This document shows positions 22,135 to 33,486 of a stretch of DNA of 64,000 bases, one piece after another; the stretch's first letter is position 1; each line of letters starts with the position of its first letter. The notes under the pieces are model-generated. The model saw only the letters and a list, made by a program, of their open reading frames with translations, ran no database searches and was not told the origin of the DNA. The stretch is from Lateolabrax maculatus (Eukaryota; Chordata; Actinopteri; Acropomatiformes; Lateolabracidae), in contig CM062213.1 of NCBI GenBank assembly GCA_031216445.1, positions 11,843,501-11,907,500 of the forward strand, in the 5' to 3' direction. Made by a program: the position numbers and the translations under genes.

Positions 22135-23274
22135 CTAGGAGAGGCAGAGACACATCAGCAAACATTGAGCTATAAACAGAATGTGTTTATGTAAATTAGA
22201 CTCATTACTGTACACTGGGTACTAACAGAGGGTCTGCACATTTCTTCATCCCTAGACCTAAGTGAAGAGCTATGCAGCCTGATATGTTGTCAGACTACTT
22301 GATGTTAATTAACCTATGTACTACGGGACTGTTAGCTTCATCAGTAAATCAATTAACATTTGATTCATTATATTGATTAAAATGCTATTTCACTGAAGCC
22401 AAAGACACTAAGTGAGATTTTTCATTTTATGCCTGGGCACACTTAACAATGTTTAGTAAAATATTTAGTAGTGCCAGTCAAGGTAGTCACAAAGTACCTC
22501 TATAACACAATAATACCTCAAAGTAGTTCCACTTTGCAATACAATTTAACCACGTTATTTGCTATACTAAACAAATATAATTAGTCAAATATGTCTCGAC
22601 AGCACCAGTACCAATCCGTGTTTGACCGGGAAACATTTGTGTTTTTTCAATTCTTTCATTCATTCATAATTCATTTTCTAAATGTAGAATCTGTGAATGT
22701 CAGAATATATTTTAATTCAAATACTGAACAGAAGAAATATGTGTTTGAGTAATGTAAAGATGCCCATGAAATGGTAAAACTTTTTTTCAAACTCACAAGG
22801 AGACGTCAGAGTATAATGAAGCAATTGTGTCTGGAGTCTACTGATTTTCTCTTTACTCCTTTGATCAAATATCTGGCCTTTTTTCACATTGCTCAAAATA
22901 TGTATGTATGGCATGCAGGTAAGGACAGTCAAGCATTAAAATAAAAATACAACTTAAAAAGACATCTATGCTAGTCTAATACTTACAAAATAGTTGTGTT
23001 GGGTAGATCCATGGTGACTTTTATAAGTATCCACAAGAGAACCGTGTATGAAACACTAACACTAAAGATTAGAGGTAAAAATGTGTAAAATGCCTGAAAT
23101 CTGATTTCTATGTTTGCTTCTCAGACTAATTTTGGTCTTAGTGCAGAGCAATGTTAATTTGCTTTGACCAGCTGCTAACCATCAGGAAGACAGCAAAGCA
23201 CCACCAGGATTCCTCTACATTGTATCTCCCCCTGGCAACTCTTAGGGGTTTGCCAGATATAGAAGACATGACAG

Positions 23275-23355
<81 letters not shown>

Positions 23356-24229
23356 AAGAGAGAGAGGAAAACAGGAAAACAGACTACTAACAGTAGAAAG
23401 GGGGAAGATAAGGGAGGAGATACAGCAGAAAAGGATGATGGGAAAAGCTTTTCTGGCATAGCCAGCTGCTCTCATGAGAACATTCTGTCACCTTCTCGAT
23501 GCCAGATCCTGTGTGATCATCTATGTCCACACAAAGCGTATTCTGCATACACATGCAGTATATTTATTTAAATTTACATTTTTTGCTCTAAGAACTGACA
23601 AATACTACCTTAATTAAAAGGCCATTATTTATTTCTAATGCTTTTCTACATGCTAATTGGCTTTTGTAAATGTGGAATGAACTAACATTTTAAAGATTTT
23701 ACAAGGTTTGGTACTGGTAGCACTGGTAATGAAACGATAGTTTGAGTGAAAAATACATTTTATGACATCCTGCATAATGTCAGTGTGACCTCTACTACTC
23801 GAAATGTGTTACAAATAAATAATGCATTTAATTATGTTCCTACAAAAAGCATACAGCATATAATCCCATGCAAATAAATATGTATGGTAAACTTGACATC
23901 ATTGTATATTAGCAGCAAAAACATGCTGTTGTATTTCATCAAAAGACTCACATCACCATGGGGGACTTAAGGCATTATCATGGTTTTCCTGATTTTTATA
24001 GAGCCTAGTTTTAGCATTTATTTAAGGGCTGTAGTTTTATTTGAAGAAACTTCAATAGATTTTGTGGGGATGCTGCATTTCTAGAAATTATTTCTTCAGA
24101 ATACATTCCCTTAAAATTTATAATTGCCTATATATAATATTTTTGTGTTCAATTTATTATTATTTTTGTAAGCCTTTATAAATTTAGATAACTGATACAT
24201 TTTTTAAAGATAAAGTAATGGTTTCTTAC
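22135..24229 (-). other. bsn: bsn intron 5
   Basis: A 2.1 kb phase-0 intron with donor CAG|GTAAGA and a C/T-rich acceptor. Apart from the GA microsatellite at 23279-23368 it is AT-rich, with no coding block or RNA gene recognised. Confidence 0.9.
23279..23368 (+). repeat. (GA)n microsatellite
   Basis: About 68 bases of uninterrupted AG dinucleotide, then imperfect GA-rich sequence. It lies within bsn intron 5. Frames reading RERERER or SLSLSLS here are repeat artefacts. Confidence 0.97.
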
Positions 24230-27200
24230 CTGACTGTTGGACAAAGCTTGCTGATGATATGGGGAGAACCTGTTCTTGGCAGGGTCTTCTGATGTGGGAC
24301 TGAGAGGCTTGGGATCTGACATGGAGCGCTGCACACTTTTTATGGGTCTTGGTAGGGTCTGGTGGCGTTGGGGTGATTCAGCAGTAAAGGCCTTCTGCTG
24401 CGGTGTAACATGGGCCTTGTTAAGTTTCTCCTGGGAGGCAAATGTTGTCTCCAGCATGCGATGAGGAGACAATGGAGATACGGGGGAGTATAGCACCTGG
24501 GGAGATTTAGGGGGCTGGCGAGATGGAGACTCATTTTGTTGCTGCTGATAGCCAATTTCCAGGGGGTCTGGTTTTCTCCTCTCAAACTTAGCAACTCCTT
24601 GGAGTCTAGGAGAGCTTGGGTCAGATGTGTTTGCACCTACTATATGCAGACTTGTGGAGTACGGACTGATAGTTGTAGGGACACTTAGCTGAGGGGCAAC
24701 CACACCCTGAGACTGAGACTCTGGTTCTGTCTGGCAGGCCAGACTTTCTCCTTTGTGGGTCCTTTCAGGGGCTGCTATGTAATGTAATAGGTCAACCTTT
24801 GAGGTCTCCGCCATGGTAATGTGGATTGCAGGTGAAATCCTGCCTAGTTGGTCAGGCTCCGTTTGGCACGACGAATCATTTGTGGTCTGAATAGCTATAC
24901 TTGCAGAAGCCACTTTCGATGACCCTTCTGATTTAGCCTCACCACTGGGTTCAGAGTGCTTGGATACACGTGATCGTCTCCGCCTTACTGGTTGCTGGTC
25001 CCATTCTCCCTGGTCCTCCTCATCAGTCTGCACACTGCAGTCCGCAATACGCCTTGTTCTCCTACGCCTGTTCATGAATCTGTCCTCTCCATCTTCATCA
25101 TCTGTTTGCACACAGCTGTCTGTAATCCTTTTCACAGGGTCCTCCTCTGAACCATCCCTCAGCCGAGGCATGGAATTCTGCTTTTTCATAATCTTGGAAT
25201 CAGCCTGTTTGTCACTGCTTCTCAAAGACATTTCAGAAGCAGAACTATGAATAGGTCGAGCGGCCACCACGGCTTGGACCACTTGCCCATCCTGCCAAAA
25301 TTGAACACTCTGTCCATCTTGTTGAATAACTCTACCACTCTGGTCACAGATAATGAACCCTTGAGGGGGCCCTCCTCCAACGACTACACCTTGTATAGCA
25401 CCTTGGGCAGATGTTGCTGCCGCTACTGCTGATGCAGCGGCTGCTTCTGCCGCTGCAGCAGCAGCTGCTGCTTCCACTGCAGCCGTCTTTTGCCTTTTCT
25501 GCTCCTCCAACTGCTGCTGGAGCTGCTGCTGCAGAGACTGAATTTGTTCCAGCTGCATTCTCTGCTGGGCCAGTTGTTCTCTTTGCATAATTAGCTGTGT
25601 CTCCCGCTCTGATTGCTGTTGATGTAGGACTTGCTGTTTGATTGTCTGCAGTTCTTGAATCTCACGCTGAACAAGTAGTTGTTCTTTTTCTCTGTGTCGC
25701 TGAAGCTCCATACGATCTCTTTCAAGCTCCTCTTGTAGGCGCAGCTGCCGTAATTTTTCCAGTTCAACACGCTCTCGCTCGAGCTGTAGCATGTGCTCTT
25801 GTTGTTGACTCAATCTCTCATCTTCCTTACTTTTTTGGGCATCCATGGGAGGAGAAAGTTTGGAACTTGGTGCTGGGGCAGAACCATGGGGTGTTGCTTG
25901 TGGCTGGCCCAGTGGCAGAACTAGTGGTTGAGGTTGACTGATGGGTTGTACTGGAAGTTGAGTTTGAGTCAAAGATAAAGGTTCTGTTTGAGTAGGTAAC
26001 TGTTGTGGCTGCATTTGAGCCTGCACTGGCTGGATAGTTGGGGGTTGGCCTTGAGCTTGAGAGAGGAACGCAACACTCTGTGAGGAAAGTTGAGTGCGGT
26101 CTGTCTGTTGATCTGCTGTGGTTTGCATGCCACTTGCTGTTACATTTTGTCCTCCTAAGTGTGCTGGAGGTTGAGTTGGTGGAATAGTTGCAGCTGTTTG
26201 CGGAGCAACTGTTGTTAAAGGCTTTCCAAGGTACACAGCAGTTTCTTGGTGTGAGCTGCTTGCATCAGGCACACTTCCTGATGGTGTGGCTGAAGTAGGA
26301 TACTGGTTTGGAGGAGGGTAGGAATATGGACCCTGTGTCGGAAGAGGCATTCTGGGAGCAACTTGAGGCAACCTGGTAAGGCTAGCCAATGGTACAGCAG
26401 TTACTCCTGTGGGGTATGGTCTGTAAATTCCTCTAGGCATGGGACGTAGGACAGAGGCAGGCTGAGTGGTAATTGGCAAGGTAGAGGCTATGGGAGTGTT
26501 TATGGTGGAATATATCATGCCATCACCTCCTCTCATAGCAGCAGGGTACATGGCGCGTATACTTGCTTGTCTAGCATTTATTAGGTTTGTTAGGGTTTGG
26601 CCATTGGCTGTTGGTCTTCCATCTGGGCCATAGAGTAAGTTTGCTCTTATTGAAGCTAAGCTTTGCTGGAGATTTAGCCTAGCTAAAGGCCCACCTCTTC
26701 CAGTCCCATATGGTACCAGTTCAGGGTTATTTCCATATCGGCTCCCAAACTGGTCTGCTGTGTTAAGAGCTGCACACATGCGACTGATCTCCCTAGCAGT
26801 GGTTGCACTGTACTGAGCCAGATTGGAGTCCTGTGATCCTGTTTGGTCACGTGAACTGTAGGCATAGTCGGAATTGATATTTGACATGGAGCCATATCGA
26901 CGAAGGGGTAATGAAGGTCCTGCAAAATCTCCTTGGTGACGCAAATCTGTGTAAGATCCATACTGTGCTCCCATGCCAAGGTATCCACCATCATAAGCCT
27001 GATTCATGCTACTAAGATCTACTGCCAGACCCCCTTGGACATTACTCTGATAATGACCAGCATCAGTCAAGGAGGGCAGGTTAGTATCAGACATGGAGGG
27101 CTGTATTCTTCCTGAGGGGATGATTGGTGGCTGATATGGTTTATGTTCCTCTGTCACGCCTTGTGTAGCTTGAGGTTGGTGTTGGTGTTGTTGGTGTTGT

Positions 27201-30200
27201 TGTTGTTGTTGGTGTTGTTGGTGTTGTTGTTGTTGTTGTTGCTGTTGCTGCTGCTGCTGTTGCTGTTGCTGTTGTTGCTGTTGGCTGACATTGTAGTGTG
27301 GTGGATGGGGAGGGTTGGCTGCTTGAGAGGTTTCAGTGTTGGGGCTTTTATCTGAGGATACTGTTGTAGGCTTCTGAGTGAATGACCCTGAACAGGAACC
27401 AGCAAATGGCAATTTGTAAACAACATCACAACAGGCCACCTGGTTTTCCGGTTTGATCTGTCCAGTGAGATCCAAGACCTGAGGAGGGGGAGGAGGTTCC
27501 TCTCGCTTTACCAGTTGAGTCACTGTGCCCACCTGTGATGCATTACTATCATCAAGGTGCACCATCATAACATGGGGCTTACCTGTGGACAAGTTCATTA
27601 CTGTTGGCTTGTTTTTTAGCTCTAAGGCAACTCCACCATATATTTCATGGGGAGCACTAGAAGCAGGAGCCCCAGACACAGACGGTGGCGCCATGGGGGA
27701 TACTCTAGGAATGGCACTAGCAGCCACTACAGGCTGGGCACTGCTTGTCTGGCTCACTACAAGGTCTTTTTTCATCAGCAGTGGCTGGACCTGATTAGCT
27801 AAATTGTAACGAGCAAAAGACGATTGCTGTTGGTGCTGCTGGAGCTGCTGCTCAAGAAGCTGTTGCTGGTGCAAGAGCTTCTGCTGCTGTAACTGCAGTT
27901 GTTGTTGTTGTATACCAAGGTTCTCCAGGCAGGCATCAATTTTCGGAATAGATGGATCAGTAACTGATGGCTTACTCTGTGTTAAACACACGGCTGATCC
28001 AACTCCCTGCCCCAAATCGACACGGTTTTGCAAAGGATCTCCATACACAACTGTTTGCTTGGGTTGGGACATGAACATAGAACCTGCAACTGTGACACTA
28101 ACTGTAGTCGGTGTTGATATAGATATGTGTGGTTGCTCTTGTGCATTCAGGTTCATAATAAGAGGTTGCACTGCTGTGTGTCGACCAGATGGCTGCTCTG
28201 TTCCTAAAGAGTATCTTCTTGTGTCAGTGGCAAGGGATGTTAGGTCCATCCCCTGGTCTGTCATTATAATTGGAGCTGGCCTCATTGGGGCTCTCAGATC
28301 AACCACATTAGTGATTTGATGTGTTTGCCCCTGACCCACAACCATTGTAGAGCCTGGAATATTTGAAATTTTACATAGAGATATATTTTCCATAGATCCA
28401 CGACTATGTGAAGTTGTGGTCACGGTACTAATACCAACGTTTACCTTTTCCAAATGTTGAGCCATCTGTGAAGAATGTTTAGGAGACTGTTGTGGTGGAT
28501 GCATTTGTGGTGATGTTGGGGAATTTGTCGAAGGGGGCTGTGAGCTATATAAGGTTTTACAACTGACTTGTGTTGGTGATGACAATGGGGAAGTGGAAGA
28601 ATTTACAGTTAGTGGCTTTGCAGGACTAGTTGTATCAGAGCCTAATGTTATCACCATAACTGGTGAATCTTGAGAGGACTGTTGTCGTGCAAGACGTGGT
28701 GAAATTGCTCTTTGGGGTGCCTGAGCTACATGGGATGCTGCAGCTGATGTAGGGCCACCAGGCAAAGATGGCAGCTGCCTGCCACTACCACCAGTGGGTC
28801 TCACAGATTGTGAATGTGTTGGGCTTTGTGCTGGAGAAGCTGCGGGGGAGACCGGGGGACTGGGACCTTTGAAAAGAGAGAAGACTTTGGAAGTTAGGGA
28901 GGATGCTACAGGGTCAGGTGATGCCTGTGTTGGCCTCTGGGAGCCTGTTCTGTTGCCAGCAGTCACTGTGCTACCTGCCTGTCGAGGTGTAGCAGTCTGA
29001 CTGACCTGGGCTTTGGTTGTGGCAACTCCAACAACACCTTCAATTTTGGCACTCTGTGTCATCATCCTATTTTGCGTTTCTTTTGATAAATGCTGTGCTG
29101 CATGAATTCCTGGAATTCTTGGATCACTCCCTGTTGTGGAGAAGGACATAGGTGCAGTAATCTGTGTTGGGCTTGAGCCGGGGGTTAGGGCAGTTCCTGT
29201 TTCAAGATGATGTTTACTGTCAGGATGAGAGGCACCTTTGTGCTGAACTGTTTGTCCTTGCCTATGCATGAGCTGTGCTTTCTTCATCATCTCTTCATAG
29301 ACCTCCTCTGCACTTTTTAGAGTTTTATCAGATGGTGACACTGCTGATGTCTTTTCTGTGGGGGAATAGAGTGATGTGAAGGTTGGAAGGTTATATTCAT
29401 TTACTGTTTTGTAAAGCTTTCCACCAATCATCTCAAAACCCTCTGCCTCCGAGTCCATAGATGGTGAGTATTCAGAACATGATGATCTGTGAAGCTCCTC
29501 CATCTCTGCAGCCTGTCTCAGCTCTTCTGTTGGCGATGCATCCTCAATAGGAGAGAGATTACTGGGGGGAGTTTTGGATCTTTCCCTGCGCCTCTGTGCC
29601 CGTAACTCCTCTTTATCCCTCTTTGTTTTTCGAGCAGTACTTCGGATCCTCTGTTGTTCTAGATCTCTCATCTGCTCCTGTTCCCTAAGTAGTTCTTCCT
29701 CCTCTCTGAGCTCATCCTCCTCAGATGAGTCCTCAATAGTGGGCAGCAGTGGTCCATGGGACCGATGCCGAGCTTTCCTCTGCTGCTTTGCCTCCTCTAG
29801 TTTTGCCCTCCGACTAGGACTGCTGTCGCTGTCATCCTCCATGGATGACACAGATGTGGGGGATGTTCCAGAAGTGTAGCTGGGAGTTGTGGCAGGTAGG
29901 GTGGACGAATATTCTCCTTTGGACCGCTCCTCAGGAGAACCAGTCAGACTCTCCATCTCTAGCTCTGGTTCTCGTAGGTCATGCTCAGTACTGAGCTCCA
30001 TGTCTCGGTTGTAGCTGTTAGTGTTATTCAGCTCAATGGTCTTAAAACGCCGAAGGCCTCCAGCCATTACAACATCTTCCTCTTCATTTGCCTTATAAGC
30101 ACCCTCTGGTGCCTTGGTGTCATCCTCAAAACTATTAGAATGTTGAGAGAGTCGTCGTCTCTCTTTGCTCAAATCCCCACTGGTTTTATGTCCCCTTTTG

Positions 30201-30670
30201 GTCTTCTGGTTTCCATGTTCTTCCAACTCTTCTTCATCAGCACTCATCTCCATAATTTGCCTCCTCATGAACTCCTCGTCTGTTAACTCTTTATGTGTCT
30301 TCTTCTGTCTTACTGGCAATGGTGAGAGACCACTTTCACTGCTGTCTTCCACATAATCATGTCGAAGCTTACAACTGAGGTCATCCTCTGATTCATCCCT
30401 TGCTGCGTCGTCATCAGGACTGTAGTCCCGGTCCTGTCCTACAGACAGTGAATGTGGCCTGTGCTTCTGGTCTGAAGCTGTCTTTGACTCTAGTAGAGGT
30501 TTCATGGAGCTCTCTAGCTTGGTGATTTCTGAGGGAATAGAAGCACCTCTTTCACTGAGCTTGATTCCCTCTTCCCGGATCTGGCCTGTAATCTCCCCAT
30601 GAGAGCTGGAGATCCCATCTGATGAGTATCCAGTGTCACTTAAACTCTGTGTACTTGATTTGTTGTAATC
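24230..30670 (-). CDS. bsn: Bassoon exon 5: giant central exon (2,147 codons)
   Basis: This single 6,441-base exon, phase 0 at both ends (CTTTCTTCAG acceptor, AGTCAG|GTAAGA donor), encodes the core of Bassoon. In order: SLSDTGYSSDGISSS (residue about 9); an acidic, phospho-type region ending SDSSPSRR; a charged coiled coil (about 300-350, EEEELLREQEQMRD); RSKTPPSNLSPIEDASPTEE (about 360); disordered Ser/Pro/Thr tracts; a Gln/Leu coiled stretch (about 913-953); a Gln/His run (about 1125-1165); RRYGSMSNINSDY; DGMIYSTINTPIASTLPIT; a long coiled coil (about 1610-1727) containing EKLRQLRLQEELERDRMELQ; a polyalanine tract; repeated VQTDDED/VQTDEED motifs (about 1850); and PKSPQVLYSPVSPLSPHRM near the end. 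The order and wording match mammalian Bassoon. It is a scaffold of the active zone and has no catalytic site. Confidence 0.98.
25405..25485 (-). repeat. bsn: Polyalanine-coding tract next to the central coiled coil
   Basis: GCN codons give a run of eight Ala, then E, four Ala and further Ala-rich sequence directly after the coiled coil ending EEQKRQK. Codons are mixed (GCA, GCG, GCC, GCT), so this is not a recent slippage tract. Confidence 0.9.
27175..27290 (-). repeat. bsn: Gln/His-coding triplet repeat in exon 5
   Basis: The minus strand encodes a glutamine run followed by Gln broken by single His residues (QQHQQHQQQQQHQQHQHQPQ). Most codons in the His-containing part are CAA, with CAC for His; CAG predominates in the pure-Gln part. 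Confidence 0.95.
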
Positions 30671-32135
30671 CTGAAGAAAGACAGAAAGAGAATGAGAGGG
30701 GTCAGAAGCAAAACAATGCATTTGTTTTCCTAAATTAACTCATGGCAAGGCTTATTTCAAGCCCCAGTGCACACCTTGTATCCTACTATTTCATCAAACT
30801 CATCAGCAGTGACATTTTTATGAGCATTTTTAGATAATAGAAAGTCAAATTAATGCACTGGACCTAATGCAGTTGAAATAGTCAAATACTAAAATATTAG
30901 GTAATAATAACATTGGAAATAACAAATCCTTCATCAAACAATCAGATATAGTAACACTTTAGGCAAAAATCAACCCAAATATTTTCTGTATAATGCGTTT
31001 TGGTTTTAGAAATTAAGCGAATTTGACTTTGCATGCAGTTACCACAGAGTAACATTTATAAATTTGTTATCCTGAAAAAAAGACTAATTTAAACTGAACA
31101 TTCTTTATATAAATATATTATATATATATATAAAAAAACACAACAGGATAGTCTGTCTAAATTCTTATCAGAGTTTTTATTTTGACTTGCTTGTGAATAT
31201 AATGATATTTTGTAGTTAACTATAGCTATTGATCATATTCCACTGATTTGGGTTGAGTTTGCTCCTTAAAGTTATGTACAGACAGATGGATAAATACACT
31301 GACACAGAGTGAATATAACAGACAGTTGAACATACAAACATCTACAGACAAATGTCATTTGGTTACATGCTTGATTGCCATCTTTTGATGCATTCTCCAT
31401 TGCATTCTTCGAACCGTTGAAGAATAACGAACATGCTTAGAATGCTTAAAATATCATCACGAAGTGTCACATTAAACAAAAAGCTTGCATTTGATACAAA
31501 TTTAAAGAAAAGTGTATAAAACCAGACAGCGAAATGGGAGAACAGGCTGAAGATAAGGAATGGAAACTAAGACGATGATGATGATGATGATAAGGATAAT
31601 AGGGATGAAGATGGTGGTGAAGTATATCATATTAATTAAGAAAGTTACATTGATAAGAAATTATTTCCAAAGAGGCAGGATATGATGAAACACCTATAAA
31701 TAACTATGATTACATTAGTGATAATAGCAAAAGTTGATGATAACTACTACTAACTAACTAACTAAATAAATAATAGTGCTGAGAATAAACAATAACATAA
31801 AAAATATGAATGTAAAATGATGGAACTAATGATTATGAAGAAGGAATAGAAGAAAAGGAACAACAATTTGAATTACAGAAATAAAAATAGGGAACAAATA
31901 TGTTAAATACACAAAGAAAATAGTAACAGAAATAAAAATATAATTACAAGAAGAAGAATTAGCAAACAACCTAGGGATAATGATATGATGACAGTGATCT
32001 GGAATGAATGATTAAAAGGATTATGATTTGATGATGATTCTGAGAAATGGTTACAATTATTTGAATGGAGCAAAAAAAATCAAAATGGTGAATCAAGATT
32101 AACAGGTGAAGGCGAACAAGTTGCAGGTAGCTCAC
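30671..32135 (-). other. bsn: bsn intron 4
   Basis: A 1.5 kb phase-0 intron with donor GAA|GTGAGC. It is very AT-rich, with an AT run near 31105-31130 and GAT trinucleotide repeats near 31575-31592. No gene or RNA is seen inside. Confidence 0.9.
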
Positions 32136-32945
32136 TTCATGGTGTCTTGACTTCTGTGCATCTTCAGCTATCTTCATGTCTTTTGGTGAAGTGACAGTCT
32201 CTGACAATGCCTTCTTTGGTGAGGCCTTGACGTCTTCTTTTAGAGATTTAGATGTGACTTTAGTCTTCTCCTGGCTCTGAGGCTGTTTGCGGGCCTGGTT
32301 GTTACCTGTGGATTTAGACTGAGTAGGTACCGTTTTGGGGGTGGGAGAGGCCTTGGCATGGTTAGGTGCAGTTTTACCAGGGGTGGACGATGCCTTGGCA
32401 CCAGAGGGATGAGAAGGTCCCTTAGTTTGAGCAGAGGGCTGAGCAGATCCCTTTGTCTGAGTCGGCCCTTTGGCCTGGGTCTGGCCCTTTATTTGGTTAG
32501 CAGACTGAACAGGGCCCTTACTTTGAGCATGTGATTGATTAGGACCTTTAATTTGAGGTCCCTTACTCTGAGCTGAGGGTTGTGCTGGACCCTTTGTTTG
32601 GGAAGGTGGCTGAATTGAACCCTTAGGTTGAGGAACAGGTTGGACAGAACCCTTGGTTTGAGCAGAAGCTTGGCTGGGCCCCTTGGTATGAGGGGCGGGC
32701 CCAGCCTGTTTCACAGGAGAGAGAGGGCCACTTACTTGGGCACCCGGTGGTTTCTGATGTTGTTGAGGACCTGTGGGCCTATGCCCTGAAAGTTGATTGG
32801 GCCCTTTCTGCTGAGATGGTTGTTGATTGGCTGTAGCAGGTGGCCGGGGGGATCCCGCGGGCTGTGCTACAGGAGCTGGAGTATCTCCCAAGCTGCCTGA
32901 CAGAGCCCTCTGCGTCTGGCAGTTCAAGCACAGCCATTCTTTCTT
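32136..32945 (-). CDS. bsn: Bassoon exon 4: second half of zinc finger 2 and KGP repeat region
   Basis: The 810-base exon is phase 0 at both ends. It starts KKEWLCLNCQTQRALSG, which supplies the last two cysteines of zinc finger 2; the other six are in exon 3. The rest is disordered Pro/Gln/Lys-rich sequence with an imperfect tandem repeat around the word KGP (about residues 78-180), then Lys-rich sequence with KKALSETVTSPKDMK. It ends QKSRHHE at the GAA|GTGAGC donor. In mammals this segment is a Pro/Ser/Lys-rich linker (KASPL-type repeats), so the KGP array appears to be a fish-side variant. The zinc fingers of Bassoon resemble Rab-effector type double fingers; in the family the N-terminal region binds partners such as PRA1. 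Confidence 0.95.
32395..32720 (-). repeat. bsn: Imperfect tandem repeat coding KGP-type units
   Basis: About ten units of roughly 8-12 codons each carry KG(P/S) followed by Q/P/S (for example QTKGPAQPSAQSKGP). Units differ, so the array is old or under relaxed sequence constraint. Confidence 0.85.
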
Positions 32946-33467
32946 CTGAAAAACAAGCACAGAGAGAACAGCAATCAACAATGTTGAAATTAAGTAATCA
33001 TAAAACAGTACATGGTTTATTGTAACTCTATGATTCGTGTACATTATTCAGCAAAACAAAATACTAAAACTGAGTTTTCTTAGTGTCACCTGGTTGCCAC
33101 CTGGTGCCAACAATAAGAAAACAAAAAGGGAAACTGTTTAAATGCAACATTGGTGTTTACTATGATATTGAAACTGTCTCAACAAATTGTTTGATTATTA
33201 TTTATGATGATTGATGGGTTCAGACATATAAATGTGTCTGTTTGTTAAATAAATAAAATCAGAAAGTTGTTGCTTTATCAACGGTCATGAAGTGCCAAGG
33301 ACTCAGTATAACAAGTCTGAACAACTGAGTATTTGAAAGCCTGTCCAAACAAGGCCTTTCATCTCCTCCTGAAGACTTAATCATTTGACAACATTAAGCA
33401 CTCTCAAATAGGGTACACAGAGGAAGCGTGCTGTGTGAATACAAATTAACACATTTGTTATTAGATT

Positions 33468-33486
33468 GGGGTGGGGTGGGGTGGGG
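33468..33486 (+). other. G-quadruplex-type motif (GGGGT)4
   Basis: Four GGGG runs at 33468-33471, 33473-33476, 33478-33481 and 33483-33486 are separated by single T bases. The G-rich strand is the bsn template strand, so the RNA would be C-rich. Confidence 0.85.

Noticed and set aside
23151..23475. Open frames with RERERER or SLSLSLS repeats
   Set aside because: They are translations of the GA microsatellite in bsn intron 5.
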